From: an uncultured Prevotellaceae bacterium
GTDB taxonomy: Bacteria; Bacteroidota; Bacteroidia; Bacteroidales; Bacteroidaceae
Direction: 5' to 3'
DNA length: 64,000 nucleotides
NCBI GenBank assembly: GCA_900316645.1
Contig: ONDP01000003.1
Span: 40,258-104,257 of the forward strand
In this document: piece by piece, positions 49,960 to 58,555 of the stretch
Numbering within the stretch: position 1 is the first letter of the stretch
Layout: the number at the start of each line of letters is the position of its first letter
Made by a program: the position numbers and the translations under genes
Notes under the pieces: generated by a model
What the model was told of the DNA's origin: nothing
Databases searched by the model: none
Seen by the model: the letters and a program-made list of their open reading frames with translations, nothing else

Positions 49960-50796
49960 ATGTTGAGAAAAGACTATATCAAAAAGAAGGTGGCCCCAAA
50001 GGAGGGCATCGGCATGTTCCTGGCAGAGCGTGTACTGAAGACCTGGCATGAGGACTTCGTGGATCAGGACACCCAGGAAATAGTGAGCATAGAACGTAAC
50101 GAAGTGCTCTATGACCGTGACAAGAAAGTGGACTCTAAGATGGCAAAGGACATTGAAGAGTATGGCATCACTGAGATCTGCGTCACCAACACCCCTGGCC
50201 GTGCAGAGGAACTAAGAACTTTCTGCCGTCTCGGTCATGTAAAGGTGACGATGAAGGGTATCACAAAGACGGGTGTGGTCATCTGTCGTGCAGAGTCCAT
50301 TCGTCAGGCTATGGACCTTGCAGCCGATTATACAGAGGGAGCCACCGAGGAAGTGTTTGGCGAGCATTGCAGTAATTTCCATATTACCGATGTGGAGATT
50401 CTTAATGACATTACCTTTATCGGACGCACAGCAGCCGACATCAAGGCAGAACAGGAAGCCTTGGAAAAGGATAAGGATGCACCCGTAAAGATGCCGTTTA
50501 AGGTGCTGGCTACCTATGCCCGTGCTGAAGAGTGGATTGAGAATACCAGCAACAAGGATGCCTGGGTCAAGAAACGTAAGTTTGTGGCATGGGCACATGA
50601 TATTAAGGATGCGCGTAACATTGTTACGGCATGGATTAAGAAGGATGTTGAAACAGAGGTAGGCGAAAACAATCGTGAGACGCTGGTCATCGTGGCCGCT
50701 ACACCATTCACCGTGCATACCTATCTGCCGGCATCTGTTTGTAATGAGTATATCGAACATCCAGAGCTTCGTCTATCTACCGAGGCTGAAGAGTAG
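49960..50796 (+). CDS. Hypothetical protein, 278 aa
   Basis: Not recognised. Mixed alpha/beta, Lys/Glu-rich, with a predicted N-terminal strand-rich segment (ETWHEDFVDQDTQEIVSI) and a central DITFIGRTAADIKAE. Ends in an acidic tail. It is the last gene before the structural block. Confidence 0.6.
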   Translation: MLRKDYIKKKVAPKEGIGMFLAERVLKTWHEDFVDQDTQEIVSIERNEVLYDRDKKVDSKMAKDIEEYGITEICVTNTPGRAEELRTFCRLGHVKVTMKGITKTGVVICRAESIRQAMDLAADYTEGATEEVFGEHCSNFHITDVEILNDITFIGRTAADIKAEQEALEKDKDAPVKMPFKVLATYARAEEWIENTSNKDAWVKKRKFVAWAHDIKDARNIVTAWIKKDVETEVGENNRETLVIVAATPFTVHTYLPASVCNEYIEHPELRLSTEAEE

Positions 50797-50808
50797 TATC
50801 TTTGCACT

Positions 50809-51546
50809 ATGGCTAACATCTATTTACGCACGTCACGTTATGTCGCCGCATTTATGCGGGCTACTGGTGATGGAAACTCGTTACCAATGACAACACCCAT
50901 TGAGTTTTCACCATATACTCCTGAGTATGTGGTGTTGACCAATGGGCTGCGTATCATACCTGAGAAACAACAGCATCGTGCATCGTGCTACTCACAGTCA
51001 GCATGGCAGAACATGCTCCGTGGCCGTCTGCCGAATGGTGGTAAACCGATCATTGTCCGTGACCCATCGGAGTATCTGACCTATGCCGAGGTGTGTACGC
51101 TGGAGGCTTTGACCAACAAAACGAAGACAGATGCCTACGAGTTCCTATGTATTGCTACTCCGCGAGAGATCTGCATCGACGGCCATGTGCAGCGCGTCTA
51201 TAAGTCGCATACGCTCGATACCAGGGCCGCACAGCAGCTTCGGGAACTGTTGCGAAATACATTCATTCGTACTTTCCTCGATTTCTCTACCCGCAACAAA
51301 GTGTTTGCACAGTCTAACGGTATTCACCGTTCAAACATTGAGGTGCTGGAGCGTTTTCTCATGGCATACGATATTCCCGTGTCGCATGATAAGAATGAGC
51401 GTAGTACCCTGCGCCGACTCATACAACGATGGAAAAAGGAGGCTGAATATATGGCAAAGTCACCGGCCATTATCAATGATGAGCTGGTGACGCGCATCGA
51501 CAAACACGAAATATACGGTGGACTACCCAAATATGATGATGATTAA
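50809..51546 (+). CDS. Hypothetical protein, 245 aa
   Basis: Not recognised. Starts MANIYLRTSRYVAAFMRATG. Basic, with a C-terminal helical part NKVFAQSNGIHRSNIEVLERFLM, a possible HTH. A TATCTTTG box at 50797-50804, 4 bp before the ATG, would give a nearly leaderless transcript, so an upstream operon promoter is more likely. Proteins of this type accompany Bacteroidales phage head genes. Confidence 0.6.
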   Translation: MANIYLRTSRYVAAFMRATGDGNSLPMTTPIEFSPYTPEYVVLTNGLRIIPEKQQHRASCYSQSAWQNMLRGRLPNGGKPIIVRDPSEYLTYAEVCTLEALTNKTKTDAYEFLCIATPREICIDGHVQRVYKSHTLDTRAAQQLRELLRNTFIRTFLDFSTRNKVFAQSNGIHRSNIEVLERFLMAYDIPVSHDKNERSTLRRLIQRWKKEAEYMAKSPAIINDELVTRIDKHEIYGGLPKYDDD

Positions 51547-51686
51547 CGATGATAATTAACAATGAAAGGAAAGTATATAAAAAGTAGAAATCACTTGTTA
51601 AAATATGATAAATAATGAGGTATTTTCGCGTTTTTTATGGTCACAGCGTGTCCGCGTCTATTTCGTCACTTTCGCCAGTCCAGTGT

Positions 51687-51705
51687 GCTGTCATTATATG
51701 ACAGC
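51687..51705. promoter_or_regulatory. 19-bp palindrome upstream of the structural genes
   Basis: GCTGTCAT, TAT, ATGACAGC: perfect 8-bp arms in a 188-bp intergenic gap, 30 bp before the ATG at 51735. Candidate operator or mRNA hairpin. Confidence 0.55.
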
Positions 51706-51734
51706 CCCTATAAATCAATAAAACCCAAAGAGAT

Positions 51735-52226
51735 ATGAATAATCAAGAATGCAAAGAATTGATGCTCGATGCCATTGTCCGCGTCGATGTCTATCTGGCG
51801 AGTCAGTGTAACATCACACTGCCGCCATCTGTTTCGTTGGCCAGTTTGAACATGACGGTTTCTACTTTCGGTACAGCTGCTTTTTCTGCTGCACTGTCTG
51901 ACAGTGCGGTTGTGATGTTGAAAGAAGAGCCGTCGTTAAAGGTGAAAAATGGCCGTCAGGCCGCTGGAAACGTCTATACACATGAGCTGCAAGTGCCTGT
52001 GTTAGTGGAGCGTGATAGAGCAGAAGCCCTGGTGCAGACGCTTTTAGGTCAGGACTTCCATGTGGTCTATACTCGTGCTGATGGCTCAAAGGATTTTTCT
52101 TTCTCCCTCCCTGGTGCTGCCACCTGCGACATAGAGGAAAGCCATTCTACTGCGACTTCGACAACGCTAAAATTCAAAATCCTGTCTTCGAGCCAAACTA
52201 TCAAGCTCATTCCTCCTTCTGCTTAA
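51735..52226 (+). CDS. Probable structural protein, 163 aa
   Basis: Not recognised. Mainly beta pattern (VYTHELQVPVLVERDRAEALV, FHVVYTRADGSKDFSFSLPG), like small phage head or tail proteins. Between the palindrome and the prohead protease. Confidence 0.55.
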   Translation: MNNQECKELMLDAIVRVDVYLASQCNITLPPSVSLASLNMTVSTFGTAAFSAALSDSAVVMLKEEPSLKVKNGRQAAGNVYTHELQVPVLVERDRAEALVQTLLGQDFHVVYTRADGSKDFSFSLPGAATCDIEESHSTATSTTLKFKILSSSQTIKLIPPSA

Positions 52227-52259
52227 TATATATAATAAGGTATAGCCCTATCTCTTATG

Positions 52260-52286
52260 CCCGCTGGTTTCCCCAGCGGGTTTTTT
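52260..52286 (+). terminator. Terminator upstream of the protease gene
   Basis: CCCGCTGG, TTTCC, CCAGCGGG and a run of six T: a clear intrinsic terminator. Any transcript from the left ends here. Confidence 0.85.
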
Positions 52287-52348
52287 GTTTCCCCGAAATC
52301 GCGTTTTACAGCGAGAAATAGCGTCCATTCCCTATCCTCTGTGTTATC

Positions 52349-52356
52349 TACCTTTG
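52349..52356 (+). promoter_or_regulatory. Promoter of the head-gene cluster
   Basis: TACCTTTG -7 box, 26 bp before the ATG at 52383 and just after the terminator. The transcript start falls downstream of other in-frame start codons, which fixes the protease start at 52383. Confidence 0.65.
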
Positions 52357-52382
52357 CGAGTAGAATAAAATTCGCAAAAGAT

Positions 52383-54020
52383 ATGAATGGACTTCTCGAA
52401 CTTCTGACAACAAAGCTGTGGATGATTATGCCTGAATACGTCCACGGCTCTCGTGCTATTTGGGAGCAAAACCTGAATGGCCGCATAGCACTCGATCTTC
52501 AGCAGAAGAAAAAGCCCTATGCCATGCAGATACAGGATGGCCAGGCTGTCGGTGTCATCAATGAGTACCAGGTGACAGAAAACGGTAAGACTACCTCCCG
52601 TTGGTGGATGGACGAAATGGATGCTCCTTTTGTCAATGTCATGCCGGTGGATGGTCCTATCACTCGTGAAGGTGGTGCTTGCTCCTATGGCTCGATGGAT
52701 TTGCGCGACTGGATGATGGAGGCTGCAAATAATGAGTTCTGTCAGGCACACATCTTTGTTATTAACTCTCCTGGTGGTTCTGCATGGGCTATCAATGATT
52801 TCAAGCAGGCTATCGACTATGCCCATGAGCATGGTCAGAAGGTATATGCTTTCGTGGATGGCCTCTGTGCCTCTGCTGCTATGTACCTGGCCAGCGTATG
52901 TGATGAAGTGTACTACATGCACCCCAAGGATATGTTTGGATCCATCGGTGTGATGGCCGCTTTCTATACTGAAAAGAATGGCACCACCAATCAGTACACC
53001 AATGAGACTTACCATGAGCTGTACGATCCTGAGTCTTACGACAAAAACAAGTGGTATCGTGACATTGCTGAGAATAGCAAGAATGATAAGAAGCTGATGG
53101 ATGACCTGAAAAAGACGGGCGTAGAGTTCCGCGCTGACATCCAAAAGTCTTTCCCTGCTGCTACTGAGAAGCATATCCATGGTGCGCTCTTCGAGGCACA
53201 GGAGGTCACAGGCATTCTCTGTGATGGCCAGATGACTCTCGGAGAGGTCGTTGCCCGTGCCTTTGAGGTAGCCAACGGTTCTGCTACTCCCATTGAGCGC
53301 GTCGCTCCTGTTAAGCCGGAGGATGACGTGCCAGAGGATGATCCAGCTCCCGCCGCTTCTGCAAAAGCAACCACTACTGAAGCATCCGCTTCGGGTGAAA
53401 AGAATAACCCCTTAAACAAAGAGAATATGAAACAGTACGAAAAGATTGCCACCGCTTGCGGTGTAGAAGAGCTTATCGTCAACGAAGAAGGTGCCCACTT
53501 CGTGCCCTCTATGTTGGATGCGCTCAATCAGACGCTCGAACAGCAGGCTTCCGATAAGGCTGCCGCTGATGAGCAGGTACAGACTCTTCAGACCCAGCTC
53601 TCTGAGGCAGAGAATGCCAAGACTGAGGCCGTCAACGCCAAGGAGCAGGAACTGAATGACTCTCACGAGAAGGCTATGGGCGAGTTGAAGACCGCTCACG
53701 AGCAGGAGATTAACAACATGAAGCAGCAGCACGAAGAGCAGCTGAATGCCGAGAAGGAAGCCAAGGGTAAGGTCGAGCAGGAGCTGGCAGAGGTGAAGGA
53801 AAGCCTGGCCACTGCCGAGCAGCAGTTGAAAGACCGCGAAGCTCAGATTGAGACCTTGAAGGGCAAGCCTGGTGATCAGCAGGAGGGTTCGCCTGCCAAC
53901 AATGGCACTGGTGCTGAGTCTCACGAAGCTACCTGTGGTATGCCGGACTACGACCACAACAAGACCCCGCTGGAGAATGCCCGCATCCGCAAGGAGTACA
54001 TGGAATCTCTGCAAAAGTAA
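52383..54020 (+). CDS. S49-type prohead protease with C-terminal scaffold, 545 aa
   Basis: Serine protease of the SppA/ClpP-like S49 family that matures the capsid. Catalytic segments: INSPGGSAWAIND (oxyanion loop), YAFVDGLCASAAMYLASV (catalytic serine in the CASAA turn) and FGSIGVMAAFYTEKNG. After residue 340 the chain becomes a low-complexity coiled coil (rich in Gln, Glu, Ala, Lys), the scaffold. An in-frame ATG at 53427 (MKQYEKIATACGVEEL) preceded by AAACAAAGAGAAT could direct a separate scaffold, as in lambda C/Nu3. Confidence 0.85.
   Translation: MNGLLELLTTKLWMIMPEYVHGSRAIWEQNLNGRIALDLQQKKKPYAMQIQDGQAVGVINEYQVTENGKTTSRWWMDEMDAPFVNVMPVDGPITREGGACSYGSMDLRDWMMEAANNEFCQAHIFVINSPGGSAWAINDFKQAIDYAHEHGQKVYAFVDGLCASAAMYLASVCDEVYYMHPKDMFGSIGVMAAFYTEKNGTTNQYTNETYHELYDPESYDKNKWYRDIAENSKNDKKLMDDLKKTGVEFRADIQKSFPAATEKHIHGALFEAQEVTGILCDGQMTLGEVVARAFEVANGSATPIERVAPVKPEDDVPEDDPAPAASAKATTTEASASGEKNNPLNKENMKQYEKIATACGVEELIVNEEGAHFVPSMLDALNQTLEQQASDKAAADEQVQTLQTQLSEAENAKTEAVNAKEQELNDSHEKAMGELKTAHEQEINNMKQQHEEQLNAEKEAKGKVEQELAEVKESLATAEQQLKDREAQIETLKGKPGDQQEGSPANNGTGAESHEATCGMPDYDHNKTPLENARIRKEYMESLQK
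53427..54020 (+). CDS. Putative nested scaffolding protein, 197 aa
   Basis: In-frame internal ORF of the protease gene. It begins MKQYEKIATACGVEELIVNE and is a long coiled coil with an acidic, Gly-rich end, matching scaffold composition. Directly followed by the major capsid protein. Nested protease/scaffold pairs are standard; use of this start is inferred. Confidence 0.55.
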   Translation: MKQYEKIATACGVEELIVNEEGAHFVPSMLDALNQTLEQQASDKAAADEQVQTLQTQLSEAENAKTEAVNAKEQELNDSHEKAMGELKTAHEQEINNMKQQHEEQLNAEKEAKGKVEQELAEVKESLATAEQQLKDREAQIETLKGKPGDQQEGSPANNGTGAESHEATCGMPDYDHNKTPLENARIRKEYMESLQK

Positions 54021-54062
54021 TCAAGTTCACTTAGTAATAACCCCTTAAAAACAAAAAGAATT

Positions 54063-55343
54063 ATGGCTGAAAACAAAGCACCAGAGTTCATCGGTCGTGA
54101 GGCTCTTACTCATGTGGCCGAGCAGGTAGGTAAGCAGATCGTGATGGGTCCTGCCTACGAAGATCCCGAATTGCTCGATCGTCTGGGCATTCAGGTTATT
54201 AGTGGTGTGCAGTTCAAGAAGACTGACCATCTGCTTGTTCGTAAGGGTGGCACTACCCGTCGTAAGAAGGTTGGTACACCTGTCGAGAACAAGATTGGTT
54301 TCCTGAAGGAGCGCACCTTGGTTGCCAAGCTCACCTGGAACCGCTACAAAGACAACATCGACAACTATGTTGAGACTGTCTTCGGTACCGACGGTAAGGC
54401 TGGTGGCGACTATCCTCTCTCTACTGTTGCTGTCGAAGCTATCCTGAAGTCTTATGCCGAGGATTTGAAGAGCAATCTGTTCTTCGGCAAGATGGCCTAC
54501 GAGGACAGCGAGGACGAAGCAAAGCAGAAGCTCTCTCTCTACGACGGTTTCCATACCGACATTGAGCAGGACATCGAAGATGGTATTATCTCTGCCGAGA
54601 ATGGCAACCTGATTGCCTGTGATGCTATCTCTGTGCCTTCTGATGCACATGACAGCACTCCGTTTGACACGGTGCTGGAGTGGTACACCAAGTGGGATGC
54701 CCGTCTGCGCCAGCAGAAGGTGATCAAGCTCCACTGTGACGTGCTCCGTGGTCTCTACATCGCACAGGGCTATGCCAACAAGTATCATGGCAATACCAAG
54801 GTGAACTACCTGCCCAACGGCAACTTCACCGTGCCCGAAATGCCTCGCGTAGAGTTCTGTCCCTCTGATGCCTGGGGTGTTGGTACACGCCTGATGGCCA
54901 CTATCCCCAACAACCTCCAGTATGGAGTTGACTCTGAGAACAATCAGACCTTCGTTAAGACACAGTTTGGCACCGATGAGGATGCACAGGATGTGGTATT
55001 CCAGATCCAGTCTATCCAGGGCACCCGTGTCTTCAATCCGTTGGCTTCTGCATTCGTTATCAGTGACGGCTCGATTGCTGAGAATGTCATCAATGGTGAC
55101 TACGAGAACTCGAAGCTGGTCATCACACTGGATGGCGGTGGCTCCGGCGCAAAGGTAACTGTCAACGGCGAGGACTACGATGAGGTTCAGGAGTTTGCTC
55201 CTAACACCATCCTCACGCTGGTGGCTGTGCCTGGTACTGGTAAGGCTTTCGATCGTTGGTCTAACGGTAAGACCACCGCAACGATCAATGTGACCGCTAC
55301 GGGTATGCCGATGGCTCTGACCGCATTCTTCAAGAATGCCTAA
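54063..55343 (+). CDS. Major capsid protein, 426 aa
   Basis: Position directly after the protease/scaffold and before structural genes, plus N-terminal VAEQVGKQIVMG and central VSGVQFKKTDHLLVRKGGTT, supports a HK97-fold major capsid protein. The C terminus carries an added Ig-like repeat resembling InlB B-repeat/Big domains (AKVTVNGEDYDEVQEFAP to LTLVAVPGTGKAFDRWS), which likely decorates the capsid surface. Highly expressed protein, with the most regular codon use in the window. Confidence 0.8.
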   Translation: MAENKAPEFIGREALTHVAEQVGKQIVMGPAYEDPELLDRLGIQVISGVQFKKTDHLLVRKGGTTRRKKVGTPVENKIGFLKERTLVAKLTWNRYKDNIDNYVETVFGTDGKAGGDYPLSTVAVEAILKSYAEDLKSNLFFGKMAYEDSEDEAKQKLSLYDGFHTDIEQDIEDGIISAENGNLIACDAISVPSDAHDSTPFDTVLEWYTKWDARLRQQKVIKLHCDVLRGLYIAQGYANKYHGNTKVNYLPNGNFTVPEMPRVEFCPSDAWGVGTRLMATIPNNLQYGVDSENNQTFVKTQFGTDEDAQDVVFQIQSIQGTRVFNPLASAFVISDGSIAENVINGDYENSKLVITLDGGGSGAKVTVNGEDYDEVQEFAPNTILTLVAVPGTGKAFDRWSNGKTTATINVTATGMPMALTAFFKNA

Positions 55344-55351
55344 ACCTAATT

Positions 55352-55382
55352 CCGCACAGGGCGGTTCGCCGCCCTGATGCGG
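55352..55382 (+). terminator. Hairpin after the major capsid gene
   Basis: CCGCA, CAGGGCGG, TTCG-type loop, CCGCCCTG, TGCGG: strong nested stem. No T run, so partial termination or mRNA stability is plausible. Confidence 0.6.
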
Positions 55383-55443
55383 TAACGGTTTCCCTGAGAA
55401 CAGTTCTGCAAAAAAGTAACAACCCTAAAAATTAGAAAAGAAT

Positions 55444-56001
55444 ATGGCTGATACAGTATCTTGTCCCGCTCTCGATCATTTCCTGAACGCTGACAACTGC
55501 TTTGAAAACATTGGTGGCACATCGGCTGTGGCTTACTACTTCGTCAAAGATGACCTGTCGGCTCCCCTGGAATTGACTGGCAATGTGTACTCTACACCTG
55601 CCTTTAAGACTGGTAAGGGCCTCTATCGCATCGACCTGAAGGATGAAACCCAGCAGATTAAGGGTGACGGCCAGGGCAACAACAAGGGCTATAATCTGAC
55701 TTACAACGCCGTCATCGACGCTGTGAATAAGAAGGTGAGCCTCTTGTCTCGTGCTCTCCAGAACCTTGACATCGGTATCATCGTTCCTGATGGCCAGACG
55801 GGTGACACTCAAATTATGTACGACCCCTACAAGCGTGTTAAGGTTGAGCAGGGTGGTATTTCGTCTGATACGGGTGCCGCTTCTGGTGATGATCGTCAGA
55901 CCTCACTGGAGTTCCACCTCAATGGTGTGCTCTACGACAACCTCTACGTCACACCTCCCCAGACTGGTGGTTGGGATGGCCTGATGGTTGCAAGTTCTTA
56001 A
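55444..56001 (+). CDS. Structural protein, 185 aa
   Basis: Not assigned to a family. Strand-rich with NAVIDAVNKKVSLLSRALQN and DGQTGDTQIMYDPYKRVKVE; ends in VTPPQTGGWDGLMVASS. Between capsid and terminase genes, so a head-completion, capsid-decoration or tail-tube role is likely. Confidence 0.6.
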   Translation: MADTVSCPALDHFLNADNCFENIGGTSAVAYYFVKDDLSAPLELTGNVYSTPAFKTGKGLYRIDLKDETQQIKGDGQGNNKGYNLTYNAVIDAVNKKVSLLSRALQNLDIGIIVPDGQTGDTQIMYDPYKRVKVEQGGISSDTGAASGDDRQTSLEFHLNGVLYDNLYVTPPQTGGWDGLMVASS

Positions 56002-56023
56002 CCGACTATTCCCCTATCATTGC

Positions 56024-56058
56024 GCCCGCATCGCTGTTATCCCGATGCGGGCCTTTTT
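56024..56058 (+). terminator. Terminator after the 185-aa structural gene
   Basis: GCCCGCATCG (56024-56033) and CGATGCGGGC (56043-56052) with a run of six T following: an intrinsic terminator. Confidence 0.85.
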
Positions 56059-56099
56059 TATCCCCTGTTTTCTGTCCCACCCTTTTACCCTGTTTCCCC

Positions 56100-56107
56100 T
56101 AAATTTG
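56100..56107 (+). promoter_or_regulatory. Promoter -7 box before the 392-aa gene
   Basis: TAAATTTG, 61 bp upstream of the ATG at 56169, following the terminator at 56024. Confidence 0.5.
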
Positions 56108-56168
56108 CTCCTGTCAATAATTGTTCCGTTTGCTGCAATACCGTTGCAGCCCTAAAAATTTAAGTACA

Positions 56169-57347
56169 ATGGATAAAAAACTTTTCACTGAAATGTCGCT
56201 TGATGAGCGCAAGGAATGGTTGGCAGAGTTCCAGCCGTGGTACGCTGAGAAGTTGCCTGTCATTGAATCGGGCAAATTCTCCCATAAGGATTTTGAACAG
56301 GGTCTTTCCCTGATTGCTGTGTTCCCCTTTACCCGCTCTTTTGTCCGTGAGGCTTTGCGCTTCCGTGATTATGCGTCCCGTAAGCGTTTGCTCCGCAACT
56401 ATTCTGACAAAGCACTTTCTGATGCAAAGGCTGCACTGGCCATTGCTGTTGACCTGACCGATCCTGCCTTGCTGGTGCCGCATGTTGGCCGTCCCACTAA
56501 GGATGAAGCTGCTGCCCGTGCGCTGAAGGCTGAGAATGACCGCAAGGAGGCAGAGGCAAAAGAAGAAACGCTTTTCGGTCCTAAGTCCGAGATTCCTACC
56601 ATCGACGCTGCCGCTCCTGGCACAGTGTCCGGCTCACTGAATGGTGGCACACTGTTGCACCTGGACCAGTTGAAGTGGCTCTTCTCTCCTGAATTGCAAG
56701 AGGCTGTAGAGACTGTCCGCGATTTGCGCTCTCGTGCAGAGGAAGCAGCAACGACGGCCAAGGTGCTTGCAGAAGCCGGTAAGCCTGAATCAGAAGTAGA
56801 GCCTTATAGCCAGGAGGCCGTCAAATGCACAGAGGCTTACGAGGCTATCTACGTCCGTGTAGATAACGAGCTGGCTGTGGTATATGTGCGCCTGAAGGAA
56901 GATACTGCTTTCCGTGCCAGTATCGAAGCTCAGAAGGTGGATCCCCAGCAGCTGCGCACTACCCTGCGCCCCTATTGGGATAAGGTAGAGGATAAGGATG
57001 CTTTCAAGGCCAAGGTCATTGAGGACATCAAGGCCAACGACCCAGAGCAGAAGGCTCTCCGTGAGGCAGAGGAAAAGAAGAAAGAGCAGGTAGATGCTAT
57101 CGTCAAGTACCTCATGCGTAAGGATAAGCCTAATACGCCAAAGCGTATTGAGACCATGACACAACGCTACCAGGCTTTGGTGGAACTGATTGGCGAGGAA
57201 GAGGCAAAGCCTTACCTGGCCGTGCTGAATGCCGCCAAAGAGGATTGCGAGAAGAATGTGGTCCCCGCTGCTGAAGCTCTGAAAGCCGAGAAAGCCGCCG
57301 CCAAGAAAGCAGCCAAGGCCGAAAAGAAATCTGCTAAAAAGAAATAA
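56169..57347 (+). CDS. Hypothetical structural-region protein, 392 aa
   Basis: Not recognised. Helical throughout, Glu/Lys/Ala-rich with several predicted coiled coils and a Lys/Ala C-terminal tail (AEKAAAKKAAKAEKKSAKKK). The ATG at 56169 is chosen over a TTG at 56121 because the promoter at 56100 makes a short leader. A DNA-binding Lys/Ala tail suggests a nucleoprotein or head-internal role. Confidence 0.65.
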   Translation: MDKKLFTEMSLDERKEWLAEFQPWYAEKLPVIESGKFSHKDFEQGLSLIAVFPFTRSFVREALRFRDYASRKRLLRNYSDKALSDAKAALAIAVDLTDPALLVPHVGRPTKDEAAARALKAENDRKEAEAKEETLFGPKSEIPTIDAAAPGTVSGSLNGGTLLHLDQLKWLFSPELQEAVETVRDLRSRAEEAATTAKVLAEAGKPESEVEPYSQEAVKCTEAYEAIYVRVDNELAVVYVRLKEDTAFRASIEAQKVDPQQLRTTLRPYWDKVEDKDAFKAKVIEDIKANDPEQKALREAEEKKKEQVDAIVKYLMRKDKPNTPKRIETMTQRYQALVELIGEEEAKPYLAVLNAAKEDCEKNVVPAAEALKAEKAAAKKAAKAEKKSAKKK

Positions 57348-57355
57348 CCACTGTG

Positions 57356-57375
57356 CCCAGCGGTTTTCCGCTGGG
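57356..57375 (+). terminator. CACTGTGCCC-family hairpin
   Basis: CCCAGCGG, TTTT, CCGCTGGG, preceded by CCACTGTG: identical to the dnaN hairpin. Confidence 0.65.
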
Positions 57376-57424
57376 TCCGTCTTCGTGTCTTCATAAAATC
57401 ATTAACTCATAAATTCATAAATAA

Positions 57425-57787
57425 ATGAAAAAGAAAATCCTAACAGCATTGGCAGCTGGTGCAGCTGCTATCGCAGGTGGACTGGTTTCGAGTCCGTCAG
57501 GTCAGCAACTCATGGAACAGGCTGCATCACAGGCGCAAGGCCAGCAGGTGACAGCACAGGCTCCCCAGCGTTACAACAATAATAGCCAGCAGCAGGCTCA
57601 GAACCGTTTGCCTGGCCAGACCGTCCAGCAGTACCTCAGTAATCCCTATGCGCCGATGGGTGGTGGTCGTTACTATGGTAATGGCTATGGAATGTCGCCC
57701 AAGGAGTATGGCGAATATTTGATGCGTACTGGTAAGGATAAGTACAACAAACGTAAGCGCAAGCATATTGCAAAAGGTTTCGCGTAG
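57425..57787 (+). CDS. Small secreted or membrane protein, 120 aa
   Basis: Starts MKKKILTALAAGAAAIAGGLVSS, a signal peptide or short membrane anchor. Then Gln-, Asn-, Tyr- and Gly-rich sequence and a basic tail (KYNKRKRKHIAKGFA). Not recognised. Directly upstream of the terminase block. Confidence 0.6.
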   Translation: MKKKILTALAAGAAAIAGGLVSSPSGQQLMEQAASQAQGQQVTAQAPQRYNNNSQQQAQNRLPGQTVQQYLSNPYAPMGGGRYYGNGYGMSPKEYGEYLMRTGKDKYNKRKRKHIAKGFA

Positions 57788-57832
57788 GCCGGTGGTTTCC
57801 CATCGGCTTATGCCCTCTTAACTCTTCACTCA

Positions 57833-58552
57833 ATGTCAAAACCTTCAGAAAAATACTTCGACAAAGTAGAACGCTGGTTATTGGGTGGCATCACCATCGA
57901 AAAAATGGTGCTGTCGCCTGATCAGCGTTTCCGTGCGCTGCTGGCTTACGAGGCATACCAGATTTGGATTCAGGACAAACAGATACGGCCATCTGACGTG
58001 ATGCGTCGCATTGCTGCCCGTGAATATCCAGTGCTCTTACAGAGAGCCAGCGAGGGCGACACAAAGGCTATGGAGTATGTAGCCGCTATGAATGTGCGTC
58101 CTGGTGTTCCGCGTACACCTACCGAGATATCTAACGACGTGGCTCTCTTCAATCATATCATAGGACGTTTCGATACGCCCATTGACAACATCGAGAAGGC
58201 AAAGGTGCAGGATGCGTCCGACTGGCTTATTCGTGAGGGGATGAAGATGGGCGACCCGCGTAGTGTGAAGTCTGGTGCCGACCTGAAGATGCAGCTCAAT
58301 AACAACTTCCAGGAGAAAGAGGATGTGGCAGGACAGATGCCGTCTTCTGAGATCACCATCACTACTGATGTGTCGGTAGTGAAGCGTGACCGCGTGAATT
58401 ATACCGACGAAGAGCGTAAGAAGATGGCTAAACGCTACGGATTGACCGACAAACAGGTAGTCGATATGATACAAAACTCTGATGGTACATGGCAGATGCC
58501 TGATGAACAGCCGGAGCCAGAACCAGAGAAAGATGTATTTTCAGAAGAGTAG
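57833..58552 (+). CDS. Probable terminase small subunit, 239 aa
   Basis: Directly 5' of the large terminase, 3 bp apart. The N-terminal half is helical with RPSDVMRRIAAREYPVL; the remainder acidic. No definite HTH seen. The identification rests on synteny and size. Confidence 0.6.
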   Translation: MSKPSEKYFDKVERWLLGGITIEKMVLSPDQRFRALLAYEAYQIWIQDKQIRPSDVMRRIAAREYPVLLQRASEGDTKAMEYVAAMNVRPGVPRTPTEISNDVALFNHIIGRFDTPIDNIEKAKVQDASDWLIREGMKMGDPRSVKSGADLKMQLNNNFQEKEDVAGQMPSSEITITTDVSVVKRDRVNYTDEERKKMAKRYGLTDKQVVDMIQNSDGTWQMPDEQPEPEPEKDVFSEE

Positions 58553-58555
58553 CCT

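Noticed and set aside
50797-50804. TATCTTTG as the promoter of the gene at 50809
   Set aside because: Only 4 bp from the ATG and without a -33 element; probably chance.
56121-56168. TTG start of the 392-aa gene
   Set aside because: The ATG at 56169 fits the promoter at 56100 and the usual A-rich leader better.
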